64,000 nt of DNA from Dyella sp. C9. Its GTDB lineage: Bacteria > Pseudomonadota > Gammaproteobacteria > Xanthomonadales > Rhodanobacteraceae. Below the pieces are notes generated by a model. It saw only the letters and a list, made by a program, of their open reading frames with translations, was not told the origin of the DNA and ran no database searches. Both the position numbers and the translations under genes were made by a program. Positions 16,845 to 24,555 of the stretch are shown piece after piece. Location of the stretch: contig NZ_QIRF01000013.1 in assembly GCF_003332825.1 (NCBI RefSeq), positions 62,001 to 126,000 on the forward strand, written 5' to 3'. Numbering within the stretch: the first letter of the stretch is position 1; each line of letters begins with the position of its first letter.

Positions 16845-17552
16845 TTAGCCTTCCATGCCTTCGTAGTAGCCGCGCATGGCCTGCAGGTAGGCCTCGAGGT
16901 TGCGGCCGTCCATGCTGCCGAAGCGCTCGCCGGTCACGGTGAGCGCGGCGATGCGGTCGGGGCGGAAATTTCGGAAGCCCACGCGCAGGCGGCACCAGGT
17001 GCCCAGCGTCCAGGCGCCGCCCCAGAAGGCCAGGCACAGCGGTTCGACTTCGCGCGTGCTGGCGCGCCCGGCCTCGTCGTTGTATTCCAGCCGCAGCACC
17101 TGGTTGTCGGTGATGGCGGCGTTGAGGCGATCGATCAGCGCCGCGAACTCCGTCTTGGACTGGTCACGCCAGATCGGCGCATAGATGCGCGTACGCCCTG
17201 CCCGTTCGCGCAGGTCGGGCGGCAGCACGGCCTCGATCTTCAGCAGCGCCGCCTGCGCGCTTTCGGCCAGCTTCTGCCCGGCGAACGCGCGCACGAAGCG
17301 TGTGCCCACCACCAGCGACTCGAGTTCGTCGGCACTGAACATCAGCGGCGGTATGTCCGATCCCTTGCGCAGCAGGTAGCCGACGCCGGCCTCGCCTTCG
17401 ATCGGCACGCCGGAGAGCTGAAGGTCCGCCACGTCGCGATAGACCGTGCGCAGGGAGACCCCAAGCGTGCCCGCGAGCTGGCGCGCCTGCAGCGCGGTGC
17501 GGCGACCACGCAGGGCATGGATGATGAGGAAGAGCCGGTCGGCGCGACGCAT
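16845..17552 (-). CDS. WYL-domain transcriptional regulator (YafY-like)
   Basis: A 235-residue DeoR/HTH-11 plus WYL regulator. The N-terminal HTH covers residues 1-60 (RADRLFLIIHALRGRRTALQARQLAGTLGVSLRTVYRDVADLQLSGVPIEGEAGVGYLL). The WYL-like domain spans about 135-220, with LRLEYNDEAGRASTREVEPLCLAFWGGAWTLGTWCRLR, where the canonical W-Y-L has become W-T-L. WYL domains sense nucleic-acid or small ligands. The downstream neighbours on the same strand are a GST and a GFA/DJ-1 operon transcribed toward it, so it may control them, but there is no direct evidence. Confidence 0.9.
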   Translation of the reverse strand: MRRADRLFLIIHALRGRRTALQARQLAGTLGVSLRTVYRDVADLQLSGVPIEGEAGVGYLLRKGSDIPPLMFSADELESLVVGTRFVRAFAGQKLAESAQAALLKIEAVLPPDLRERAGRTRIYAPIWRDQSKTEFAALIDRLNAAITDNQVLRLEYNDEAGRASTREVEPLCLAFWGGAWTLGTWCRLRVGFRNFRPDRIAALTVTGERFGSMDGRNLEAYLQAMRGYYEGMEG

Positions 17553-17637
17553 CGGTACATCATGGCCGAGCGCCGCAGCGGCAGCCAGCGCCGGGAGTCA
17601 CGGTTGGAGCAAGACCTGCCGGCCGGCATGGCGGTGC

Positions 17638-18270
17638 TCACGCCGCCTGCGCGGCCGCCAGTTCGGCATCCAGCGCCGCCGCACGCTGCAGCGCGGGTCG
17701 CGAGTTGATGCGCTCGACATAGGCGGTGATCACCGGCAATTCCGGCACCAGCTTGAACATTGTGGTCCAACGCAGCGCGGTGCCCCACAGCACGTCCAGC
17801 GCGCTGAAGCGCTCGCCCAGCAGGTACGGGCCATGTTCCAGCTGCGCCACCAGCGTGCCGAGCATGGTGTCCCAGTCGCCGTAGGGACTGGTGGAGGGCT
17901 TGGCCGGTTCGCGTTGCATGGAGCGGTCCACCAGGGCGGGCTCGAAGCACGAGCCATAGAACACCATCCAGCGCAAGTAAGGGCCACGCAGCGGATCGTC
18001 CACCGACGGTGCCAGCCCCTTGGCCGCATACAGGTCGGCCAGGTAGATGAAGACCGCTGGCTGTTCGGTCACCAGTTCGCCGCGATGCCAGATGGCCGGC
18101 ACCTTGCCCATGGGATTGACCGCCAGGTAGGGCGCCTGGCGCTGCTCGTTGTGCCTGAAGTTGAGCACCTGCAGGTCGTACTCCACGCCCAGCTCTTCCA
18201 GCAAGGCGCGGGTACCGGCGGAGCGGCTGTTGGGTGCGTGGTAGAAGGTGACGCGGCTATCGGCGGTCAT
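17638..18270 (-). CDS. glutathione S-transferase family protein
   Basis: A 210-residue GST. The thioredoxin-like N-terminal domain has VTFYHAPNSRSAGTRALLEELGVEYDL, with Ser/Asn near residues 13-15 as catalytic candidates, NPMGKVPAIWHRGELVTEQPAVFIYLADLY (cis-Pro and the SNAIL/TES-like glutathione site, here TEQPA), and an all-helical C-terminal domain with FSALDVLWGTALRW. The ATG at 18270 follows GGAGA at a six-base spacing. It sits 51 bases after the GFA-type gene on the same strand, and both families bind glutathione or its adducts, which suggests a shared detoxification role (inference). Confidence 0.92.
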   Translation of the reverse strand: MTADSRVTFYHAPNSRSAGTRALLEELGVEYDLQVLNFRHNEQRQAPYLAVNPMGKVPAIWHRGELVTEQPAVFIYLADLYAAKGLAPSVDDPLRGPYLRWMVFYGSCFEPALVDRSMQREPAKPSTSPYGDWDTMLGTLVAQLEHGPYLLGERFSALDVLWGTALRWTTMFKLVPELPVITAYVERINSRPALQRAAALDAELAAAQAA

Positions 18271-18321
18271 GGCGGCTCTCCCGAGGCAGGTGGCGATGGC
18301 CGGCGTGGCCATCGCCCGGCA

Positions 18322-18726
18322 TTACAGGTAGGCGGTGACGGCCGGGGTGCGGCGCCACTGGTTGTCGCGGCCGTCGGCGTAGCCGACCGGCGCGGCGGCC
18401 CACTCCTCATCACTGACATCGTCCAGGCAGGCCACGTTCACCGACACGTAGGCGCCCCCGATGGCCTCGACGAAACCGCGATGGAAGGCATGCACGCCGC
18501 AATGGCGGCAGAACAGGTTGTGGGCGCTATGGGTGGCGAACTGGTAATCGGTGAGCGCGTCCTCGCCGCACAGCAGGCGGAACTGCTCGGGACGCGCCAT
18601 GACGCCCCAGAAACGCAGCTTGCGGCAGATCGAGCAGTTGCAGCGTCCGGTTCCGGCAGCCAGGTCCAGCTCGGCTTCGTAGCGAACGGCGCCGCAGTGG
18701 CAGCTGCCATGGTAGGTGCGGGTCAT
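18322..18726 (-). CDS. GFA family protein (glutathione-dependent formaldehyde-activating enzyme-like)
   Basis: A 134-residue zinc protein with the GFA/CENP-V fold. The ligands are visible: HGSCHCGAVRYE near residue 8, CNCSICRKLRFWGV near 30 and FCRHCGVHAFHRG near 74. GFA proteins are linked to S-hydroxymethylglutathione formation, although most members are uncharacterised. The ATG overlaps the stop of the 62-aa gene by four bases (ATGA). A longer open frame upstream is rejected because of this coupling. Confidence 0.92.
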   Translation of the reverse strand: MTRTYHGSCHCGAVRYEAELDLAAGTGRCNCSICRKLRFWGVMARPEQFRLLCGEDALTDYQFATHSAHNLFCRHCGVHAFHRGFVEAIGGAYVSVNVACLDDVSDEEWAAAPVGYADGRDNQWRRTPAVTAYL

Positions 18727-18911
18727 GCGGTTGCTCCTCGCAAGGATTTGGTCGTCGCGCGTGCGGGTTGTGCGGGCACTTCGGTGCTGATGCGCTTGCC
18801 GCCCTGCGGCTCGGCCGGCGCGGCGGGTAGCCGGTACTGGCCGTCCATCAACAGGCCGCGCAGGTACAGCGGCCGGTAGGCCATCAGGATCTTGCCGAAC
18901 GGGAAAGGCAT
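18723..18911 (-). CDS. unknown 62-residue protein in DJ-1/GFA operon
   Basis: A small gene with strong translation signals. AAGGAG lies seven bases before the ATG, and the stop overlaps the GFA start by four bases. The product begins MPFPFGKILMAYRPLYLRGL, continues with LMDGQYRLPAAPAEPQGG, and ends in a basic, threonine/alanine-rich tail. No known domain, TM segment or cysteine is seen. It lies 12 bases after the DJ-1-like gene, so it is the middle gene of a three-gene operon. Confidence 0.7.
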   Translation of the reverse strand: MPFPFGKILMAYRPLYLRGLLMDGQYRLPAAPAEPQGGKRISTEVPAQPARATTKSLRGATA

Positions 18912-18923
18912 GGTCGGTCTCCT

Positions 18924-19538
18924 TCAGGCCGCGGCGGCGGTGGCTTCGGTGGCACACCACGGCGGCGGTACGGCGTGCTTGAACAGCCGGAACCAGTGCT
19001 CGCGATCGGCTGGGCCGTAGAGATCGAGCGTGCGGATCACCTCACGGGCGAATTCCACGCTGCCCAGCTGGCTGGCGGTGATCACCCCCTCGTCACTGAC
19101 CGCCAGCACCTGCGGGTCGTACTGGTCGGCACCGCGGTACTCCGGCACGAAGCTGCCGATGTGGCCGGGCCAGTTGCCGGTATGCCGGCGATGCTCCAGC
19201 AAACCCGCCCGCGCCAGCGCCAGCACGGCGCTGTCCACCGCGGCCACCGGTGCGCCGGCGGCATGCACGCGCCATGCGGCGTCCACCGCCTCCTCGCCGT
19301 AGCCGTGCTCCCACAGGTGGCCGCCGGGCAGGATCAGCAGCGCGGCACGCGCCAGATCGAGCTGATCCAGGGTCAGTTCGGGCAGCACCCGCAGGCCGCC
19401 CATGGAAAGTACCGGCTGCAGCGAGAAGCCCACCGTCTGCAACCGCCACTCGCCCGGCCGCCGGATCTCGCACAGGGCTTGCGCCGCGTGCCAGTCGGCA
19501 AAACCGTCGAACACCAGGAAATACACCGTGTCGCGCAT
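18924..19538 (-). CDS. DJ-1/PfpI family protein lacking the nucleophilic cysteine
   Basis: A 204-residue DJ-1/PfpI (YoaZ/type 1 glutamine amidotransferase-like) protein. The family frame is clear: FLVFDGFADWHAAQAL, LLILPGGHLWEHGYG (conserved acid region), and the elbow VAAVDSAVLALARAGLLEHRRHTGNW. In homologues the elbow reads AxCxAT, whereas here the position of the Cys is Asp102 followed by Ser103, so the usual cysteine chemistry is unlikely. AAGGAGG precedes the ATG. It is the first gene of the DJ-1/62-aa/GFA operon. Confidence 0.88.
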   Translation of the reverse strand: MRDTVYFLVFDGFADWHAAQALCEIRRPGEWRLQTVGFSLQPVLSMGGLRVLPELTLDQLDLARAALLILPGGHLWEHGYGEEAVDAAWRVHAAGAPVAAVDSAVLALARAGLLEHRRHTGNWPGHIGSFVPEYRGADQYDPQVLAVSDEGVITASQLGSVEFAREVIRTLDLYGPADREHWFRLFKHAVPPPWCATEATAAAA

Positions 19539-19615
19539 GAGAATCCCTCCTTTTGACGGAGGCCAGTGTGGTCACCCCCTGCTGCCAACGTGTTGTCAGC
19601 AGGGCCGACGCCCCC

Positions 19616-19663
19616 TGCAGGAGCGCAGCCTGTGCGCGACCGGATCGAAGCAGGGACGAGGGG
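19616..19663 (+). repeat. REP-like repeat, short copy
   Basis: TGCAGGAGCGCAGCCTGTGC followed by GCGACCGGATCGAAGCAGGG and ACGAGGGG. It matches the first half of the 112-base element at 62828-62940 and then diverges. It lies between the DJ-1-like gene and fbp. Confidence 0.75.
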
Positions 19664-19786
19664 CGGGGAACTGGTTTCGCCGGAAAAGGGTTCTGCGGCG
19701 CGGAGATGAATGCACTGGTCACACTTTGAGCTGACAAGCGCGCGGGCCGGCCGGACAATAGGCGTCCCTTTGCTTGTGGGTTCGCC

Positions 19787-20800
19787 ATGAAGTCCATCTC
19801 GCTGATCCAGTTCCTGATCGAGGAACGCCGCGCCGGCCGCGTCAATGCCGAGCTTTCCCTGCTGATCGAGGTCGTCGCCCGCGCCTGCAAGCGCATCGCG
19901 GTGGCCACCAACAAGGGTGCGCTGGGCGGCGTGCTGGGCGAGGCTGGCACCGGCAACATCCAGGGTGAGGCACAGAAGAAGCTCGACGTGATCTCCAACG
20001 AGATCCTGCTGGAGGCCAATGCCTGGGGTGGCCAGCTCGCCGCCTGCGCGTCGGAGGAAATGGAAGATCCGCAGCCCATCCCCGACATGTACCCCAAGGG
20101 CAACCACCTGCTGCTGTTCGATCCGCTGGACGGCAGCTCCAACATCGACGTGAACATCTCCGTCGGCACGATCTTCTCGGTGCTGCGCTGCCCCGATGGC
20201 ATCACCGAGCCCAAGGCCGAGCACTTCCTGCAGGCCGGCACCACCCAGCTGGCCGCCGGTTACGTGGTGTACGGCCCGGCCACCGTGCTGGTGCTGACCT
20301 TCGGCCACGGCACGCACGAGTTCACGCTGGACCGTGAAGTGGGCAGCTTCATGCTCAGCCGCCGCGATATCCGTATCCCGGAAGAGACCGCCGAGTTCGC
20401 CATCAACATGTCCAACCAGCGCCACTGGGAAGCGCCGATGCAGCGCTACATCGGCGAGCTGCTGGCGGGCAAGGACGGTCCGCGCGGCAAGGACTTCAAC
20501 ATGCGCTGGGTCGCCTCGATGGTGGCCGACGTGCACCGCATCATCACCCGCGGCGGCGTGTTCTTCTATCCGCTGGACGCCAAGATCAAGTCCAAGGGCG
20601 GCAAGCTGCGCCTGATGTACGAAGCCAACCCGATGGCCTACATCATCGAGCAGGCCGGCGGCGCCGCCACCACCGGCCGCGAACGCATCATGGGCCTGCA
20701 GCCGACCGGCCTGCACCAGCGCGTACCGGTGTTCCTCGGCTCGAAGAAGGAAGTGGAAGTGGCCACGCACTACCACGTCGAGGCGGACAAGGCGGTCTGA
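19787..20800 (+). CDS. fbp: class 1 fructose-1,6-bisphosphatase
   Basis: A 337-residue FBPase I, which hydrolyses fructose-1,6-bisphosphate to fructose-6-phosphate in gluconeogenesis. The metal and phosphate motif [20 protein letters not shown] is intact, as are [35 protein letters not shown] and [20 protein letters not shown]. The length matches the bacterial family. It is monocistronic, with a REP-like repeat upstream and a possible terminator about 110 bases downstream. Confidence 0.97.
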   Translation: MKSISLIQFLIEERRAGRVNAELSLLIEVVARACKRIAVATNKGALGGVLGEAGTGNIQGEAQKKLDVISNEILLEANAWGGQLAACASEEMEDPQPIPDMYPKGNHLLLFDPLDGSSNIDVNISVGTIFSVLRCPDGITEPKAEHFLQAGTTQLAAGYVVYGPATVLVLTFGHGTHEFTLDREVGSFMLSRRDIRIPEETAEFAINMSNQRHWEAPMQRYIGELLAGKDGPRGKDFNMRWVASMVADVHRIITRGGVFFYPLDAKIKSKGGKLRLMYEANPMAYIIEQAGGAATTGRERIMGLQPTGLHQRVPVFLGSKKEVEVATHYHVEADKAV

Positions 20801-20907
20801 TCGGCCCTGCGCCGGGCATCGCACCAGCCTTTCCGTAACCAAGCACGCGCCGGGGCGATGTGGTCGGGGCCGTGGCAAGCCCCCCGATTTTCAGCAAGAA
20901 AATGCGT

Positions 20908-20944
20908 CAGCTTCGAAGTCTTTTTCGAAGCTGCCGTTTTATTT
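20908..20944 (+). terminator. probable terminator downstream of fbp
   Basis: Ten-base perfect inverted repeat CAGCTTCGAA / TTCGAAGCTG with a six-base loop, followed by CCGTTTTATTT. It lies between fbp and the AAA+ cluster, 107 bases past the fbp stop. Confidence 0.55.
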
Positions 20945-21040
20945 GCCCTCGCCTCGCCAACCAAGCAAGATCACTGCCCGGTGGCTTGCTGCAGCGCGAG
21001 GATCCGCGACGCGCCATGGCTGCCTTCACTCGGTTGGGAA

Positions 21041-21331
21041 ATGGATATGGCCAACGCTACGCGCTATGAAATCACCTTCGAAGAGATGGCCATCGCGCTT
21101 GTGAGGCATCTCAACATCAACGAAGGACTGTGGACGATAGGCTCCAGCTTCCAGTTCACCGCCAAGAACCTTGCCACGAACAACAAGCAGCTTCGCCCCG
21201 GATTTCTCGGCGTGATCAACCAGATGAATCTGGTGCGCGTCACCGAGGCTGTTCCCGGCCTCACGGTGGATGCCGCGATCGTCAATCCGCCCATCGCAGG
21301 CACCATGGCAAAAGGCCGAAAGGCAAACTGA
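21041..21331 (+). CDS. unknown 96-aa protein, first gene of AAA+ cluster
   Basis: A small soluble protein of unknown function. The sequence runs from MDMANATRYEITFEEMAIAL through LNINEGLWTIGSSFQFTAKN and LRPGFLGVINQMNLVRVTEA to VDAAIVNPPIAGTMAKG, an alternating alpha/beta pattern without TM segment or signal peptide. I know no family for it. The start could also be the ATG at 21047. A longer open frame to 20858 runs through the probable fbp terminator and is rejected. The next gene follows after 63 bases, in the same direction as three linked genes. Confidence 0.72.
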   Translation: MDMANATRYEITFEEMAIALVRHLNINEGLWTIGSSFQFTAKNLATNNKQLRPGFLGVINQMNLVRVTEAVPGLTVDAAIVNPPIAGTMAKGRKAN

Positions 21332-21394
21332 TCGGCGCCCGCACTGCCGTGTTGGTGATTGGCCGGGTCCATCAAGCATGTCAGGGGATGCAAG

Positions 21395-22105
21395 GTGAAC
21401 GAGAGTACGGCATCGCGACGAGTTGCGAATGCGGCCACGCCCCGTCGTGACAGCGCACCCGGGACGCTGTCGGTGGCGGCCAAGGCGCTGCTTCCCACCA
21501 TCATCCTGGGCATGCTCATCGCGGGCGGTTACACCCTGTCCAACGGCTGGGCAAAGTCGGGCGACGATGTCTCGCCTGAGCAGGCGCAGACGCGCCTGGA
21601 GGTTTTCCATTCGCTCGACTCCCTGATCGGCTCGAAGGTTGCCGACAGCGATGTGGATCGGGCGCTGCAGGATATGCAACTCGATCCTGCCGCACTTCAG
21701 TCGCTACGCGCAGACCTGAGCAGGCCCGCTTCGCCCGGGATGCCCACGGCGGCGGCCACACCGGCGCAAGCGGATGCCACGGCTCCCGCTGTCCAGCCTG
21801 AAGCGCAGGCCAAAGCGGCGCCTCAGCGGGTGCAGCTGGTGTGGGTCCGGCTATGGGATACCGACGCGGAGGATGGCGACGTGGTACGCATCGACAGCGG
21901 TGGCTATTCGCGTACCGTGCGATTGACCAAGCACGGCGATACCTTTGCCGTTCCCGTCGCTGCCGATGGGGTGATCCGTGTCACCGGCGTCAAGGACGGC
22001 GACGGCGGCGGCATTACCGTCGGCCTCGCCTCGGGCATGTCGCAAGCCGTATTTCCCATCATGAGCGAAGGCCAAGTACTGGGCCTGCGCGTGAGGTTGG
22101 ACTGA
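21395..22105 (+). CDS. unknown single-pass membrane protein with beta-rich C-terminal domain
   Basis: A 236-residue protein. A basic N-terminal tail is followed by one TM segment (about residues 28-46, AKALLPTIILGMLIAGGYTL), a charged helical region (55-108), an Ala/Pro/Gln linker (109-141), and a beta-rich domain (142-236) containing VQLVWVRLWDTDAEDGDVVR, YSRTVRLTKHGDTFAVPVAA and GGGITVGLASGMSQAVFPIM. The orientation (short basic N-terminus) suggests that the C-terminal domain is periplasmic. The GTG start at 21395 has AGGGG seven bases upstream. The stop overlaps the ATG of the AAA+ gene (TGATG), so the pair is coupled. Confidence 0.78.
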   Translation: MNESTASRRVANAATPRRDSAPGTLSVAAKALLPTIILGMLIAGGYTLSNGWAKSGDDVSPEQAQTRLEVFHSLDSLIGSKVADSDVDRALQDMQLDPAALQSLRADLSRPASPGMPTAAATPAQADATAPAVQPEAQAKAAPQRVQLVWVRLWDTDAEDGDVVRIDSGGYSRTVRLTKHGDTFAVPVAADGVIRVTGVKDGDGGGITVGLASGMSQAVFPIMSEGQVLGLRVRLD

Positions 22106-23355
22106 TGCGCTGGCTTGGGTCATTGGCCACCCGCCTGATGCCGGTGGCGTTCCTGTTGATCGCTGCCATCGCTGTCGCTCAATTCTGGCTTCAGCACACG
22201 CCGAGCAGCAGCGCACTGGACGGCATGGTGCACCAAGTCACCGGCTTTCTTCATGGCCATGCATGGTGGTCGCTCGGTATCGCGATGCCACTTTGGCTGC
22301 TGTTTTTCATGGGCTATTTCCGCGAGCGCCAGAGCTTGGCCTTTCCGGAGGCCGGCGCAGGGGGTCATTTCATGGACATTCTCGATCGTCTGACCAATCG
22401 TTCCGCGCTGGAAGCACGCCTCGCCGAACAGCCGGACGCGGTTTTCATCGATGCCGAGCAGCTGGCGCTCACGCTCAAGAGCAAGGTCATCGGGCAGGAC
22501 GCGGTATGCGACGACATGGCTGCGCAGATCCGTCGCCGGCTGGCGCTCAAGCAGCGCGGCAAACCGGTGGGCGTGTTCCTGCTGGCTGGCCCGCCGGGTA
22601 CCGGCAAGACCTACCTGGCGAAGTGCCTGAGCACCTGCCTGCAACGCAAGCTGCTGCATTTCGATATGACCCAGTTCGCCAGCGGCGGCCACGGCGCCAC
22701 CCAGCTGTTCGGCTCATCCAAGGGCTATGTTGGCTCGGACAACTACGGCAAGCTCACCGCCGGCTTGCGCGATGCCCCCGAGGCCGTCGTGCTACTCGAT
22801 GAGATCGAGAAGGCCCATGCCGATGTGCAGAAGAACTTCCTGACGGCGTGGAATGATGGCTTCATCACCGAGGCATCGGACGGCAAGCAGATCTCCACCA
22901 CGCAGGCCATTTTCATCCTCACGACGAACGCGGCCACCGATGGACTTCAGTCGCTGATCGAACAGCATCGCAACGACGCCGACGAACTTCGCCGCACATC
23001 CACCAATGCACTGCGTGAATCGGGGTTCGCCCCCGAGATCATCAACCGCCTCGATCGCATCTTCATCTTCCGGCCACTCTCCGGCCTGGATGTGGCCCGC
23101 GTCACCGCGCTGGAAATCGAGGCCATGATCAAGGGCTATGGCCTGGACGTGGCGCTTGGCGGCATCGATCCGGAGCTGTTGTTCGACATGATGCGGCGCC
23201 AGGGCAAGCTGGGCACCGGCGCCTCGGCGCGAGACATCGTGCGCCTCGCGGAGGAATCGATCGCCGATACCTTGATCGAGGCCAAGCAGAAGGGCCACAC
23301 CAAGGTTTCACTGGTTGCCATCGACGGCCGGGTGGTGGCGAGGCCCGCCACGTGA
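22105..23355 (+). CDS. membrane-anchored Clp-like AAA+ ATPase
   Basis: A 416-residue AAA+ protein. Two TM segments lie near residues 11-29 and 53-71, followed by one Clp-type ATPase module that resembles the second ring of ClpB/ClpA: Walker A GPPGTGKT (162-169), pore-loop GYVG (207-210, Tyr208), Walker B VVLLDE (228-233), sensor-1 Asn275 in ILTTNA, Arg315 in EIINRLDR, and a sensor-2 Arg376 in the C-terminal small domain. There is no first ring, no zinc finger, no Clp N-domain and no clear ClpP-docking loop. ATP-driven remodelling of a protein at the membrane is a fair inference, with substrate unknown. It overlaps both neighbours (TGATG before, GTGA after). Confidence 0.88.
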   Translation: MRWLGSLATRLMPVAFLLIAAIAVAQFWLQHTPSSSALDGMVHQVTGFLHGHAWWSLGIAMPLWLLFFMGYFRERQSLAFPEAGAGGHFMDILDRLTNRSALEARLAEQPDAVFIDAEQLALTLKSKVIGQDAVCDDMAAQIRRRLALKQRGKPVGVFLLAGPPGTGKTYLAKCLSTCLQRKLLHFDMTQFASGGHGATQLFGSSKGYVGSDNYGKLTAGLRDAPEAVVLLDEIEKAHADVQKNFLTAWNDGFITEASDGKQISTTQAIFILTTNAATDGLQSLIEQHRNDADELRRTSTNALRESGFAPEIINRLDRIFIFRPLSGLDVARVTALEIEAMIKGYGLDVALGGIDPELLFDMMRRQGKLGTGASARDIVRLAEESIADTLIEAKQKGHTKVSLVAIDGRVVARPAT

Positions 23356-24371
23356 GTGTCCGCACCACCGAATCTCCCCTGCGTACCCTTCGCCGGCTGT
23401 GGAAGCGCGCACCGGCGTGGCGCCTGACCGGCCTGGCGGCGGCGCTGCTGACCGCGCTGTGCCTGCTGTTTCCACCAGACCGTGCAGTGGGCCACCACGG
23501 AGCAGCGGCTGCGGTGTCTCCCGCAGCCCGCTACACACCACAGCCCGCGGCCGCCCCCTCCGCGATGCAGGCGACGGCGCCAGCCGCTACCGCGGTCACG
23601 GCACCAGCCACGGCGCCACCGGTGCAGACGGCCATATTGTCGCTGGCCACACCCGATAGCCATGGTGCATCTGCGGACGAACTCGACAACGCCGTGGCGG
23701 GCCGTCGCATCAGCGGCTCGCTTCGCGTCGATGGTTTCGATGTGCCGTTGCCGCCCGGCGACTGGCTGCAATTGGCCAATGCGCGCTTCAAGCAGAGCAC
23801 CGCGGATGGCGAAATGCTGATGTTGGGACGGGTAAAGAACCGCCGCCTGGTGGGCTATGTGCGCATCACGGCGGGGCGCAGCACGTCCGCTCCCGGCGCC
23901 GGGTTCCGCGCCACGCCCGGCTGTGACCACAAGAACGAGAACACCAACGTCCTGGTCAATGAAGCCTCGGAACCCTTCGGGCACCAGGCCTGCTGGCTAT
24001 TGGACCACTCCTTCCTGGCCCCACTGCAGGCATGGGCCGACCGCTCCAACAAGTTGCCGCCGCTGGAGCGCGCCGCGGCCGGTGATCTTGCCGCCAAGGG
24101 CGTGAGTTATCCCCAGGAAATGATCTCGCTTCGCTTTACGCGCGCAGAAACCTGGGGCCTGCTGGAAGTGCGCTACGTGTTCAGCCCCGAGGAGGATCAC
24201 ATCACCTCGAGCAACGTTGCCTCCTACACGGACAGCGACTGGCAGCCCGGGACGATCGGCCGTTACCCGGAGAAAGTCGCCTACGTGGCCAAGCTCAAGC
24301 AATGGGGTGACGACTTCTGGCCGCGCTTCAAGCTGGCTTTCGACGCCGGGCAACGGATGCCTTCCCGCTGA
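23352..24371 (+). CDS. unknown single-pass membrane protein, last gene of AAA+ cluster
   Basis: A 339-residue protein with a basic N-terminal tail, one TM segment (about residues 24-41, RLTGLAAALLTALCLLFP), an Ala/Pro/Thr-rich linker (48-92), and a folded C-terminal domain of about 245 residues. Notable stretches are RISGSLRVDGFDVPLPPGDW, GEMLMLGRVKNRRLVGYVRI, the paired cysteines in ATPGCDHKNENTNVLVNEAS and FGHQACWLLDHSFLAP, and TWGLLEVRYVFSPEEDH. The domain is predicted periplasmic, where the two cysteines could form a disulfide. The GTG start overlaps the AAA+ stop by four bases (GTGA). I do not recognise a family. Confidence 0.78.
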   Translation: MSVRTTESPLRTLRRLWKRAPAWRLTGLAAALLTALCLLFPPDRAVGHHGAAAAVSPAARYTPQPAAAPSAMQATAPAATAVTAPATAPPVQTAILSLATPDSHGASADELDNAVAGRRISGSLRVDGFDVPLPPGDWLQLANARFKQSTADGEMLMLGRVKNRRLVGYVRITAGRSTSAPGAGFRATPGCDHKNENTNVLVNEASEPFGHQACWLLDHSFLAPLQAWADRSNKLPPLERAAAGDLAAKGVSYPQEMISLRFTRAETWGLLEVRYVFSPEEDHITSSNVASYTDSDWQPGTIGRYPEKVAYVAKLKQWGDDFWPRFKLAFDAGQRMPSR

Positions 24372-24497
24372 GGCACCGCTGTCAGCCTGCGTGCAGGATC
24401 CCGCCACCGTTTGGCCTCACAGCTGACCGGCAACCAACCATCGCCTTGCCCTGACAGCATCGCGCACCCTGGCGGTCGTACACTCGCTCGCCAGCCA

Positions 24498-24531
24498 GGG
24501 GCCACCGGGATTTACCGGTGTGGCCCCTTCC
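24498..24531 (+). terminator. GC-rich hairpin after AAA+ cluster, possible terminator
   Basis: GGGGCCACCGG and CCGGTGTGGCCCC pair with a two-base bulge and a six-base loop, followed by TTCCCTT. The thymine tract is weak. It lies 25 bases before the patatin start, so it could instead be a leader structure. Confidence 0.4.
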
Positions 24532-24555
24532 CTTCGAGCCGCGTTATCCATCGCC

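Noticed and set aside
20858..21040. N-terminal extension of the 96-aa gene
   Set aside because: It would run through the probable fbp terminator hairpin, and the extra sequence has no conserved-looking pattern or ribosome binding site.
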